A DNA stretch of 42,114 nucleotides from an uncultured Bacteroidota bacterium (lineage in GTDB: Bacteria; Bacteroidota; Bacteroidia; Flavobacteriales; Flavobacteriaceae): contig CACLQG010000007.1 of NCBI GenBank assembly GCA_902609035.1, forward strand, positions 1 to 42,114, in the 5' to 3' direction. Within the stretch, counting starts at the first letter, position 1. Each line of letters opens with the position of its first letter. Below are positions 26,140-34,912 of the stretch, one piece after another. The translations under genes and the position numbers were made by a program. The notes beneath the pieces are model-generated. The model ran no database searches, was not told where the DNA came from, and saw only the letters and a program-made list of their open reading frames with translations.

Positions 26140-27603
26140 ATGTTTAAAAAAATATTAATTGGAGCAATTGGAGTTTTTTGTTTTTCCTGTCAATTATTTG
26201 ATCCCCCTCATGGGCCCTATTTCGCTAATGGGATTAAAAACGGCTGGGCAGACCAAAATTCTATTGTACTATGGACTCGATTGACTCAAAATAAATCCGC
26301 CAACTTCAAAGGACACCCATTTATTGAAATATCAATTGAGGAAATGAAATTTTTGTCTAAAAACCAAGATGTAAAAGGAATCTATAATACACAGATACCT
26401 GAGGGTTTAAATTTGAATGAAATGGAGGGTTCTTGTGCTGGATCTAATGGAGAGGTACAACTTCATTATTTTATTGAAGGGTATCCAGATAAAAAAATTA
26501 TTTCCAATTGGATACCTGTAAATCCCGATAAAGATTTTACCCAACAATGGAAGCTTTCTAATTTAGAAGCAGGAAAGAATTATAGGGTTAAAATTTACGC
26601 CCGACAACTAAATAATGAAAGGATTTCTGATAGTATTTTAGGTCAATTTACTCTACCACCAAATGAACATGAAACTCGCGACATAAAGTTTTGTGTCGTT
26701 TCTTGTCACGACTATAATCGACGTGACGACTATGAAAATGGTCATAAAATATATCCAAGTATGTCTAAATTAAGACCTGATTTTTATGTACATACTGGTG
26801 ATATAGAGTATATGGACAAACCTCTCCCATACGCCATGACAGAGGAGTTGATGCGTTTTAAGTGGAATCGTATATTCGCTCTCCCTTTTCAACGTTCATT
26901 TTATAACAATCATACATCTTACTTTATGAAAGATGACCATGATATTGGATATAATGATAGTTATCCAGGCAAAGACTATGGGATTGTAACATTTGAGAGA
27001 GGATTAGAGATATTTGACCTGGAACAATTTCCAACTTATTTTAAAAGATACAAAACCATACGTTGGGGGAAAAATCTCCAGGTTTGGATTATTGAGGGAA
27101 GAAATTACAGATCACCCAATATAATGGATGATGGACCAGATAAAACAATATGGGGAGCGGATCAAAAAAAATGGTTTTTTGAAACTGTTGAAAATTCAAG
27201 TGCTACATTTAAGGTGCTTATAACATCCTCACCTATATTAGGTCCAGATAAAGTTGATAAAAATGATAATCTCAGTAATATTAAATATGCTCATGAGCAA
27301 GGAGAGATATTAGATTTTATAAAGAATCAAAAAAATATTTATATCGTTAATGGGGATAGACATTGGCAATATGTAACTCACATTGATGGAACAAATTTAT
27401 GGGAATTTGGCTGCGGTGCTGGAACTGATTCCCACTCATTAACTGGTGGGTGGAATAGAGGTGGTCCAATGCCTGAGCATAAATTTCTTAGACTTAAAGG
27501 TGGTTTTTTATCAGTAGATGTTACAAATATTGATAATAAACCTGAAATTACATTCACTCACCATGATGTGGATGGAAAAAAAGTTAACGAGGTATTTTTT
27601 TAA
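26140..27603 (+). CDS. PhoD-like metallophosphoesterase, lipoprotein
   Basis: I place the start at ATG 26140, which gives 487 residues beginning with a clear lipoprotein signal (VFCFSC, Cys17). Reading from the in-frame ATG at 25972 would overlap the GH105 gene by 137 bases and bury that signal. The layout matches the protein at 15142: N-terminal beta-sandwich (NSIVLWTRL), then VSCHD near 187, HTGDIEYMD near 217, KDDHD near 265, GRNYRSPN near 320 and NGDRHWQY near 405. Metal ligands are conserved, so it should be catalytically competent. Its coding end overlaps the convergent lacI end by a few bases. The target ester is unknown; proximity to GH105 suggests a decorated uronic-acid oligosaccharide. 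Confidence 0.84.
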   Translation: MFKKILIGAIGVFCFSCQLFDPPHGPYFANGIKNGWADQNSIVLWTRLTQNKSANFKGHPFIEISIEEMKFLSKNQDVKGIYNTQIPEGLNLNEMEGSCAGSNGEVQLHYFIEGYPDKKIISNWIPVNPDKDFTQQWKLSNLEAGKNYRVKIYARQLNNERISDSILGQFTLPPNEHETRDIKFCVVSCHDYNRRDDYENGHKIYPSMSKLRPDFYVHTGDIEYMDKPLPYAMTEELMRFKWNRIFALPFQRSFYNNHTSYFMKDDHDIGYNDSYPGKDYGIVTFERGLEIFDLEQFPTYFKRYKTIRWGKNLQVWIIEGRNYRSPNIMDDGPDKTIWGADQKKWFFETVENSSATFKVLITSSPILGPDKVDKNDNLSNIKYAHEQGEILDFIKNQKNIYIVNGDRHWQYVTHIDGTNLWEFGCGAGTDSHSLTGGWNRGGPMPEHKFLRLKGGFLSVDVTNIDNKPEITFTHHDVDGKKVNEVFF

Positions 27604-28673
27604 TTTTCGTTGTAATAGTTTCGTTCCTCCGAATGACTGTATTTGTAATTTTCTTTAGTAATAATTTCTAAAGGTGTATTGATTTCACTAGAGGGTATCT
27701 CTTTGTGAACTAAATAGTCGGCTATAGTTTTGACAGACTTGTATCCTTGGTTAAAAGATTTTTGAGAAATCAAGAAAGTGATAATACCCAACTTTAAAGC
27801 GGTTACGTTTTGAGGGGTAGTGTCAAAACCTATAAATTTAAGGTTTGAAAGCTTGCCTTTATCTATTGCTTTATAAATGATTGAAGTTCTGCTCGAAGGA
27901 ACCATAATAATTTTAATTTTTGGATTTTGACTTAAAAAATTATTAATTTTTTTCTCTATCACATTGAACCCATCTGATTGATCAAATTTTAGTTGATGAA
28001 TAATAGCATTGGGAATGTTTTTATTAAAGTAGTCGTTAAACCCATTTACACGTTCATTAATGGCCTCATAATCGTGTAAGTTTTTTCTGGTGATAACTAT
28101 CAAAAATTCATCTTCATTTTCGGAACACAAATGCGAAAGCTTTCCAGATAAAATACCTGCCTCAAATGATTTTTGACCAATATAACATAGGTTGTTAAAA
28201 CCTTTAATATCAGCGTTCATGAAGATATAGGGTATTTTTTGTTGGTCCAGAAGATCAATAATCACATTACTTTCTTTGATGAATATGGGTACCATAATCA
28301 CAGCATCGGGCTTGGATTTGATCATTTTTTGAAAAGCAACCACATAACTTTTAGGATCAAATTGTTCGAAAAGAAAAACCTTGTTTTCTATACCATTAGC
28401 TATCACTTCCTGACTTGCTTTCTGTATTCCAGAGTAGGGAGATTTCCAAAAAAGATTTTGTTCGTCATAATTTGGCATTAGGGTAGCCAGATTTTTATGT
28501 TTTTTCATAGCCAATGAACTGGCAATCAAGTTTATTTTAAATTTTTTCTTTTTTAGAATTTTCCTGATTTTAGCTTCAGTTTCTTGGGAAACCCCACCAC
28601 GATTATGTAAAACTCTATCAACTGTCCCAGGAGAAACTTTAGCCTCTTTTGCAATATCTTTAATTGTCTTCAA
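27600..28673 (-). CDS. LacI-family transcriptional regulator
   Basis: The 357-residue protein has an N-terminal helix-turn-helix (TIKDIAKEAKVSPGTVDRVL, residues 3-22), a hinge helix (SSLAMKK near 52-58) and a periplasmic-binding-protein-like effector domain through the C-terminus. The start codon is TTG on the minus strand (28671-28673). An in-frame stop lies four codons upstream of that start, and the helix-turn-helix begins at once, so no other start fits. LacI proteins bind palindromes with a central CG through the hinge Leu, which agrees with the GTGTnCGnACAC dyads at 20046 and 28787. The effector is probably a sugar or uronate intermediate. It is divergent from the MFS gene and would also control itself from the shared gap. 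Confidence 0.92.
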   Translation of the reverse strand: MKTIKDIAKEAKVSPGTVDRVLHNRGGVSQETEAKIRKILKKKKFKINLIASSLAMKKHKNLATLMPNYDEQNLFWKSPYSGIQKASQEVIANGIENKVFLFEQFDPKSYVVAFQKMIKSKPDAVIMVPIFIKESNVIIDLLDQQKIPYIFMNADIKGFNNLCYIGQKSFEAGILSGKLSHLCSENEDEFLIVITRKNLHDYEAINERVNGFNDYFNKNIPNAIIHQLKFDQSDGFNVIEKKINNFLSQNPKIKIIMVPSSRTSIIYKAIDKGKLSNLKFIGFDTTPQNVTALKLGIITFLISQKSFNQGYKSVKTIADYLVHKEIPSSEINTPLEIITKENYKYSHSEERNYYNEN

Positions 28674-28771
28674 AAGATTTTTTTTTTAAATATACTATCT
28701 TATTGTAATTACTTATTTAATTTCACAAAATTTTATCATTCCATCAAACAAATTAAATCAATAGGTTTCTT

Positions 28772-28779
28772 TATATTTG
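28772..28779 (+). promoter_or_regulatory. Minus-7-like element of the MFS promoter
   Basis: TATATTTG matches the Bacteroidota minus-7 consensus TAnnTTTG exactly and lies 7 bases before the operator dyad at 28787. Transcription would begin at about the operator's left edge, so a bound repressor would cover the start site. I see no TTTG minus-33 element at the usual distance upstream, which keeps confidence moderate. Confidence 0.5.
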
Positions 28780-28786
28780 TTGGGTT

Positions 28787-28798
28787 GTGTACGCACAC
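28787..28798. promoter_or_regulatory. Putative LacI operator between lacI and the MFS transporter gene
   Basis: GTGTACGCACAC matches the susC-upstream dyad at ten of twelve positions and shares the GTGTnCGnACAC symmetry. It ends 14 bases before the MFS start and lies about 113 bases upstream of the lacI start. This position permits both repression of the transporter and autoregulation. Confidence 0.65.
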
Positions 28799-28812
28799 GC
28801 TATTAAATCAAT

Positions 28813-30141
28813 ATGCCTATATCATTTAGATGGATTATCGTAGCTGCATTATCGGGCTTTTTGTTCGGTTTTGATACAGTGGTTATTTCTGGTGCCAATT
28901 TACCGATTAAAGAACTATGGCCTATGAATCCTTTTTTCCACGGGTTTTTTATTATGTCAATGGCGTTATGGGGAACAGTATTGGGGGCTTTGTTTGGTGC
29001 ATATCCTACCAATAATCTAGGGAGAAAAAAAACATTAACCTGGATTGGTATTCTTTTTCTTATTTCTGCTTTAGGTTCAGCATTATCCATTGACCCCTAC
29101 ACATTTTCCTTTTTTAGATTTATTGGTGGATTGGCCGTAGGTGTTTCCTCTATTGCTGCTCCCATATATATATCAGAAATTTCTTCACCAAAAAATAGAG
29201 GTTCTCTATGTGCTTTGTATCAGTTTAGCCTTGTCTTTGGAATTATGATTGCCTTTTTATCAAATTACTTTTTCACTGGATTTAACGGAAGTCATGATTG
29301 GAGATGGATGTTAGGTATTGAGTCGGTACCCGCTTTATTTTACTTTATTCTAACGCTGAATATTCCAGATACCCCAAGGTGGCAAATTCTTTTTCAAAAA
29401 AATGATAACGAGGCCATAAAAACTTTAAAACAAATTTACGGGGAGAAACATGATACTAAGAAGTTGATAGATAATATTAAATCCGCAGACTCGTATGCCG
29501 AAAAACAAGGTTTTTTAATTAATAAAGCAAATAATAAAATAATCTTACTGGCTTTTTTGATCTCATTTTTCAATCAACTATCGGGAATCAATTTCATACT
29601 CTACTATGCACCTGAGATTCTTGAAATGGCTGGATTTGCTACTCAAGAATCTCTATATAATTCAGTATTTATTGGGATGACCAATATCATTTTTACATTT
29701 GCTGGTTTAATGCTTATTGATCGACTGGGCAGAAGACAGTTGTTGATTATTGGCTCATTAGGTTATATAATCAGTTTGACTGGAATATCATTGGCTTTTT
29801 ATCAGCAGATGAGCCCTCAGTGGATTGCTATGTTTATTTTTGCATTTATTGCTGCTCACGCAATGGGTCAAGGTACAGTTATATGGGTTTTTATTTCTGA
29901 AATTTTTCCCAATAGAATCAGAGCGAAGGGACAATCTTTTGGTGCTGGAGTTCATTGGGTATTTGCAGCGTTGATTACCCTAGTCGGTCCTTCAATAATT
30001 GCGATGTTCCAGATAAATCCATGGCCTATATTTACATTTTTTGCGTTTATGATGGTCTTACAACTTATATTTTCTTTATATGCAATGCCAGAAACCAAAG
30101 GGAAACCCCTTGAAGAAATAAACCAAGTCATTAACATTTAA
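28813..30141 (+). CDS. MFS sugar porter (sugar:H+ symporter type)
   Basis: The 442-residue protein has about twelve hydrophobic segments. Sugar-porter hallmarks are GFDTVVISG in the first helix, NNLGRKKTL between helices 2 and 3, RFIGGLAVGVSS and PIYISEISSPKNRG after helix 4, DRLGRRQLL in the middle loop and the terminal PETKGKPLEEI. It would move a monosaccharide or uronate across the inner membrane. The operator at 28787 links its expression to the SusCD system, so the cargo is presumably a product of this locus, either the neutral sugar (for instance mannose) or free glucuronate. The next gene starts 9 bases on. Confidence 0.93.
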   Translation: MPISFRWIIVAALSGFLFGFDTVVISGANLPIKELWPMNPFFHGFFIMSMALWGTVLGALFGAYPTNNLGRKKTLTWIGILFLISALGSALSIDPYTFSFFRFIGGLAVGVSSIAAPIYISEISSPKNRGSLCALYQFSLVFGIMIAFLSNYFFTGFNGSHDWRWMLGIESVPALFYFILTLNIPDTPRWQILFQKNDNEAIKTLKQIYGEKHDTKKLIDNIKSADSYAEKQGFLINKANNKIILLAFLISFFNQLSGINFILYYAPEILEMAGFATQESLYNSVFIGMTNIIFTFAGLMLIDRLGRRQLLIIGSLGYIISLTGISLAFYQQMSPQWIAMFIFAFIAAHAMGQGTVIWVFISEIFPNRIRAKGQSFGAGVHWVFAALITLVGPSIIAMFQINPWPIFTFFAFMMVLQLIFSLYAMPETKGKPLEEINQVINI

Positions 30142-30150
30142 TTTTTCTCT

Positions 30151-31338
30151 ATGAAAAGAAAAGATTTTATTAAAAATTCTAGTGGAATATTCTTTAGCTC
30201 CATGATTGCTCCTCATTTATTGGCCAATACCAATTTGAGTAATGTCATAAATCTTGGTGTAATTGGTACTGGCGATAGAGGTAAAGGAATTATCAAACTG
30301 CTTAATAAGCTTGATGGATTTAATGTAATCGCTGTTTGTGATATTTTACCGTTTCGTCTAAATGAGGCCTATGGTTTAATTGAGACCAATAAAAATGCAA
30401 AAGCCTTCAAAGATTACAGAAAACTATTGGATGATAAAAATATAGATGCAGTAGTGATCAGTACTCCGCTAAACTCTCATGACCAAATTTCGGTAGATGC
30501 TCTTGATGCTGATAAACATGTTTATTGTGAAAAAACATTAGCCAAAGGAGTTGAAGCTACAGCAAGAATTGTAAAAAAATCTAAAACTTCCAAAAAGATA
30601 TTCCAAACTGGACACCAGTACCACAGTTCAAGAATGTATACCAAATTGGTGAAGATGATCGAAGGGGGTAAGGTAGGAAAAATTAGCTCTATAGAGGCGC
30701 AATGGAACCGCAATGGAAATTGGAGACGACCCGTACCAGATCCATCTTTTGAGAGACAAATTAATTGGAGAATGTACAGAGAATATTCCTATGGACTTTT
30801 GGCTGAGTTAAGTTCTCATCAAATCGATTTTTCCAACTGGATTCTTAAAGCTACTCCAGAGAAGGCAATGGGAATGGGAGGAATTAACTATTGGAAAGAC
30901 GGTAGAGAGACCTATGACAACACTAAAGTGATTTATCAATACCCGGAGGGAGTAAAAGCGACCTATACTTGTCTCACCTCCAATGCCAAGGATGATTACA
31001 AAATAATGGTAATGGGGGACAAAGGAACCCTGACCATTTTTTATGATAAGGCTTGGTTTTATCCAGAAGGATCATACAATCCTAACTATGGAGAAGTTGA
31101 CGGTGTGTCGGGAGCTACGACCAATTGGACCCAGGGCAAAGGGACATCATTGGACATTCAACATATTGATCCTACTAAACAAGCCTTGATAGACTTCAAA
31201 GATGCTATTTTAAACAATATTGAACCACTATCCAATGTAATTACAGGAGCAAAAGCAGCTTACGCTGTAGATATGGGAATAAAAGCGATGGACACCGAAA
31301 ATACTATTTATTGGGATAATACCAACTTTTTACTTTAG
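30151..31338 (+). CDS. Gfo/Idh/MocA-family protein with an export-like leader
   Basis: The 395-residue protein begins MKRKDFIKNSSGIFFSS, a degenerate twin-arginine-like leader followed by a hydrophobic stretch, then a Rossmann fold (LGVIGTGDRGKG near 35-46). The family EKP motif reads CEKTLAKG near 128, so the conserved Pro is Thr. GLLAELSSHQIDFSNW near 222-237 carries the substrate-domain His. Exported relatives with tightly bound NAD include both oxidoreductases and NAD-dependent glycosidases such as GH109, so a redox-assisted hydrolysis role is possible. It is longer than, and clearly different from, the cytoplasmic homologue at 2462. It is co-transcribed with the MFS porter. Confidence 0.82.
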   Translation: MKRKDFIKNSSGIFFSSMIAPHLLANTNLSNVINLGVIGTGDRGKGIIKLLNKLDGFNVIAVCDILPFRLNEAYGLIETNKNAKAFKDYRKLLDDKNIDAVVISTPLNSHDQISVDALDADKHVYCEKTLAKGVEATARIVKKSKTSKKIFQTGHQYHSSRMYTKLVKMIEGGKVGKISSIEAQWNRNGNWRRPVPDPSFERQINWRMYREYSYGLLAELSSHQIDFSNWILKATPEKAMGMGGINYWKDGRETYDNTKVIYQYPEGVKATYTCLTSNAKDDYKIMVMGDKGTLTIFYDKAWFYPEGSYNPNYGEVDGVSGATTNWTQGKGTSLDIQHIDPTKQALIDFKDAILNNIEPLSNVITGAKAAYAVDMGIKAMDTENTIYWDNTNFLL

Positions 31339-31356
31339 AATTGCAATTATGGGTTT

Positions 31357-31364
31357 TATATTTG
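31357..31364 (+). promoter_or_regulatory. Possible promoter of the uronate catabolism operon
   Basis: TATATTTG again matches TAnnTTTG, with a TTTA (31334-31337) 19 bases upstream as an imperfect minus-33 element. It lies in the 150-base gap before the SDR gene, giving a leader of about 115 bases. A perfect 10-base palindrome, AATTGCAATT, at 31339-31348 sits between the two elements and could be a regulator site or chance. I see no GTGTnCGnACAC dyad here. Confidence 0.4.
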
Positions 31365-31488
31365 AAAATTTATTTAAGTAAATCAAAACCTTATTAAATG
31401 TTTAATATTTATTAATCAATTAACTTAAAATCTACGATTCATACATGAATATTTCAAACAAAAATTTTATAATAATTAAAATAAAATA

Positions 31489-32304
31489 ATGATACCAAAT
31501 TTTGATTTAAAAAATAAGGTAGCTGTCATTACTGGAGGTGGAGGAGCATTGGGAGGATGCATTGCACAAAGTCTTTCCCTGTCTGGATTAAAGATTGCCA
31601 TTCTCGATCTTACCTCAGAATCTGCAATGAACACGGTAGCAATGATTGAAGAACAAGGGGGTAATGCAATAGGTTTTGCTGCTAATGTTTTATCAGAGGA
31701 TTCAATCAAGAATGTCAGTCAAGAAATAATAAAAAAATGGGGAAGGGTAGATATTTTACTTAATGCTGCTGGAGGTAATACGCCTGGCGCTACCATTGCA
31801 GTTGATCAGACCATTTTTGATTTGTCTATGGACGATTTTAAAAAAGTCACGGAATTGAATCTTAATGGTTCTGTGATTCCTTCTTTGATTTTTGGAAAAA
31901 TTATGGCCGATCAAAAAAGTGGATCTATTATCAATTATTCCTCCATGAGTGTGGATAGAGTGATTACAAGAGTAGTTGGATATTCTGCTTCCAAGGCAGG
32001 AATTGAGAATTTTACTCGATGGATGGCGGTGGAAATGGCCTTAAAGTATGGCCAGGGTATTCGGGTTAATGCGATTGCTCCAGGCTTTTTTGTTGGGAAT
32101 CAAAACAAGAAATTACTATTGAAACCTGACGGATCCTATACCGAAAGAGGAGAAACCATCATCAGAAATACTCCCATGAAACGATTTGGAAAAGCAGAGG
32201 AGCTCAATGGAGCCATTCACTTTTTATGTAGTGATGCTGCCCAATTTATTACTGGAGTTGTAATACCTGTAGATGGGGGCTTTAGTGCCTTTAGTGGGGT
32301 TTAA
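31489..32304 (+). CDS. uxuB: SDR-family fructuronate reductase (D-mannonate oxidoreductase)
   Basis: The 271-residue protein is a classical short-chain dehydrogenase: GGGGALGG nucleotide loop near residues 17-24, NAAGG near 94, Ser151/152 with Tyr165 and Lys169 (YSASKAG) as the catalytic set, and a C-terminal GVVIPVDGGFSAF. Its position directly before uxuA and uxaC indicates that it reduces D-fructuronate to D-mannonate, replacing the long-chain UxuB of enterobacteria as the SDR enzyme does in Bacillus. Other SDR activities such as gluconate 5-dehydrogenase are possible by sequence alone. It is the first gene of the uronate operon, 9 bases ahead of uxuA. Confidence 0.82.
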   Translation: MIPNFDLKNKVAVITGGGGALGGCIAQSLSLSGLKIAILDLTSESAMNTVAMIEEQGGNAIGFAANVLSEDSIKNVSQEIIKKWGRVDILLNAAGGNTPGATIAVDQTIFDLSMDDFKKVTELNLNGSVIPSLIFGKIMADQKSGSIINYSSMSVDRVITRVVGYSASKAGIENFTRWMAVEMALKYGQGIRVNAIAPGFFVGNQNKKLLLKPDGSYTERGETIIRNTPMKRFGKAEELNGAIHFLCSDAAQFITGVVIPVDGGFSAFSGV

Positions 32305-32313
32305 CATAATTTT

Positions 32314-33498
32314 ATGAAAATGACACAAACATGGCGATGGTATGGACCGAATGACCCAGTTAATTTGATGGATGTTAAACAAGCCGGTGCTACAGGTATT
32401 GTCAATGCTTTACATCATATTCCCAATGGGGATATTTGGTCGGTTGAAGATATACAAAAAAGAAAATACGAAATTGAGGCGTCTGGACTCAGTTGGGATG
32501 TGGTTGAATCTTTACCTGTTCACGAAAAAATTAAAACCAGAACAGCCAATTTTCAGCAAATTATTGAAAATTACAAAGTGAGTATGCAAAACCTAGCTTC
32601 TTGTGGAGTCTATGTAATATGTTATAATTTCATGCCCATTTTGGACTGGACCAGAACACGTCTGGATAAGCTTATGGAAGATGGTTCACTCGCTTTGGAA
32701 TTTAATGCCTCAGAATTGAGGGTTTTTGATTTGCAAATACTTAAACGTGAAGGAGCAGAGAATTGCTATACTTTTGCTGAGATTGAAGAAGCAAAGAATC
32801 TATTTAAAAAAATTTCCCCCTCAGATATTCAAAGAATTTCTGACAATATGCTGAAGGGTCTTCCGGGTTCCGAAGAGGGTTACTCTATGGAGGAGTTCAA
32901 AGCCATGTTAGATACTTACAAAGTTATAGATGGAGATCTATTGCGATCACATTTGGTACAATTTTTGGAAGAAATTATTCCTTTGGCAGAAAGTTTGGGT
33001 ATTAGAATGTGTATTCACCCTGACGACCCTCCTTTTTCCCTTTTGGGATTACCAAGGGTGGTAAGTACAAAAGATGACTACCAACATATTTTTGATCAAG
33101 TTCCTTCATTATCAAACGGTATTACTTTCTGTACGGGATCACTTGGCGTTAGGGCAGACAATGACCTTTCCGCCATCTTTGATGCTTTTGCAGATAGAGT
33201 CCATTTTCTACACCTTAGAAGCACCAAACGAGATGCGAAAGGAAATTTCTTTGAAGCTGATCATCTTAATGGTGATGTTGATATGTTTGAAATTATAACC
33301 AGAGTGATTAAGGAACAAAGAAGAAGGGTAATCGAAAAAAGGGAGGACGCCTCCATCCCCATGCGACCTGATCATGGACATCAAATGCTTGACGATCTTG
33401 TAAAACCTAAAATAAATCCTGGTTACTCCGCAATTGGAAGACTCAGGGGATTAGCAGAATTACGTGGATTGGAATGGGGAATAAATAAAATGATTTAA
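32314..33498 (+). CDS. uxuA: Mannonate dehydratase
   Basis: The 394-residue length is typical. UxuA removes water from D-mannonate to give 2-keto-3-deoxygluconate, using Mn or Fe. Metal-site and active-site segments are visible: CIHPDDPP near 231-238, FCTGSLG near 272, HLRSTKR near 299 and MRPDHGHQM near 350. The N-terminal RWYGPNDPVNLMDVKQAGATGIVNALHHIP is the standard opening of the family. Together with the SDR upstream and uxaC immediately downstream it completes the glucuronate branch to KDG. Confidence 0.96.
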   Translation: MKMTQTWRWYGPNDPVNLMDVKQAGATGIVNALHHIPNGDIWSVEDIQKRKYEIEASGLSWDVVESLPVHEKIKTRTANFQQIIENYKVSMQNLASCGVYVICYNFMPILDWTRTRLDKLMEDGSLALEFNASELRVFDLQILKREGAENCYTFAEIEEAKNLFKKISPSDIQRISDNMLKGLPGSEEGYSMEEFKAMLDTYKVIDGDLLRSHLVQFLEEIIPLAESLGIRMCIHPDDPPFSLLGLPRVVSTKDDYQHIFDQVPSLSNGITFCTGSLGVRADNDLSAIFDAFADRVHFLHLRSTKRDAKGNFFEADHLNGDVDMFEIITRVIKEQRRRVIEKREDASIPMRPDHGHQMLDDLVKPKINPGYSAIGRLRGLAELRGLEWGINKMI

Positions 33499-33499
33499 A

Positions 33500-34912
33500 A
33501 TGGAATTTAAAATGACCGACTCCTTCATCAAGGAGAATTTTCTACTCCAAAATAAAACAGCTGAAAGATTATATTTTGATCATGCGAAGGGGATGCCCAT
33601 CATTGATTATCACAACCACTTAGCTCCCAATGTGATTGCAGATAACGAACCTTTTTCGGGGATTAATGAAATTTGGTTGGATGGAGACCACTATAAATGG
33701 CGAGCAATGCGATCTCTGAGAATCCCTGAGAAATTTATTACTGGTAATGAGATAAGTAAAAAGGAAAAATTTGATCAATGGGCCTATACAGTTCCTTTTA
33801 CGGTAGGAAATCCACTTTTCCATTGGACCCATTTAGAGTTGGACCGTTATTTTGGTATTAAAATACTTCTTCAGCCTTCAACTTCTGATGCTATATTTGA
33901 GGAAACCAACATGCAGATATCTCAGCTTAAGCCAAAGCACTTGCTAAATAACATGAAAGTCGAAATGTTATGTACAACAGATGACCCCTTAGACGACCTT
34001 TCCCATCATCAAAAAATAGCATCTAGTGAGGAAAAATGTCCAGAGGTATTACCCGGTTTCAGACCTGATAATATTTTTGGAATTCAAGGAGATCGATATC
34101 TTGACTATCTATCAGCCCTTGGAGGGTTAGCGGATCAGGAGGTTACAGATTTTGATAGTTTATTGATAGTATTAAAATCGAGAATTAACTATTTTCATGA
34201 GAATGGATGTAGGATATCAGATCATGGATTGGAATACACCTATGCCTCTGAATTTAGTAATGCTGATGCAGATACTGTACTAAAAAAACGCTTATCAGGC
34301 AGCTTACCCAGTGATAGGGAGGCAGGACTTTTCAACTCATGTGTGCTGTATGAACTTTTTGTTATGTATCATGACTTTGGTTGGACCCAACAGTTGCACT
34401 TGGGGGCCCTAAGAGGAAATAATAAAAAACTAAAAAGACAATTGGGTGCAGATGTGGGGTGTGATTCTATTGGCGATTTTTCCCAAGCTAAAAATTTATC
34501 AAAATTATTGGGAATGTTGAACGACAATAACAAATTGACCAATACTATTATTTACAATCTCAACCCATCGATGAATGAGGTTTTTGCCACTATGTCTGGT
34601 AATTTTAATAATGATAAAGTTGAGATACAGTGGGGTACAGCTTGGTGGTTCCTTGATCAAAAAGATGGAATGGAATTACAAATGAAGACCTTATCCAATA
34701 TGGGATTATTATCGAAATTTATTGGAATGTTGACGGATAGTCGAAGTTTTCTCTCTTTCCCGAGACACGAGTATTTCCGACGCATACTCTGTAATATGTT
34801 GGGAAAAGACATAGAGAATGGTTTATTGCCCAATGATTTGAACTTCTTTGGATCAATGGTTGAAAATATCTGTTATCATAACTTGAAAGAATTCATTAAA
34901 TACAAAAAGTAA
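33500..34912 (+). CDS. uxaC: Glucuronate isomerase
   Basis: The 470-residue protein is the normal size for uronate isomerase, an amidohydrolase-fold enzyme turning D-glucuronate into D-fructuronate (or galacturonate into tagaturonate). The metal-binding HxH is seen as DYHNHLAP near residues 36-43, with LRIPEKFITG, FNSCVLYELF, QLHLGALRGNN and SLLSFPRH-like (FLSFPRHEYFRRI) segments further on. The internal ATG four codons downstream (MTDSF) could also serve as start. No tagaturonate reductase or altronate dehydratase follows, so glucuronate rather than galacturonate is the natural substrate. The stop overlaps the DctP start by one base (TAATG). Confidence 0.95.
   Translation: MEFKMTDSFIKENFLLQNKTAERLYFDHAKGMPIIDYHNHLAPNVIADNEPFSGINEIWLDGDHYKWRAMRSLRIPEKFITGNEISKKEKFDQWAYTVPFTVGNPLFHWTHLELDRYFGIKILLQPSTSDAIFEETNMQISQLKPKHLLNNMKVEMLCTTDDPLDDLSHHQKIASSEEKCPEVLPGFRPDNIFGIQGDRYLDYLSALGGLADQEVTDFDSLLIVLKSRINYFHENGCRISDHGLEYTYASEFSNADADTVLKKRLSGSLPSDREAGLFNSCVLYELFVMYHDFGWTQQLHLGALRGNNKKLKRQLGADVGCDSIGDFSQAKNLSKLLGMLNDNNKLTNTIIYNLNPSMNEVFATMSGNFNNDKVEIQWGTAWWFLDQKDGMELQMKTLSNMGLLSKFIGMLTDSRSFLSFPRHEYFRRILCNMLGKDIENGLLPNDLNFFGSMVENICYHNLKEFIKYKK

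Noticed and set aside
28803..29090. Minus-strand open frame opposite the MFS gene start
   Set aside because: It is antisense to a strongly recognisable sugar porter and shows no domain of its own. The same applies to the other short antisense frames, for example 9332-9712, 31476-31709 and 36336-36674.
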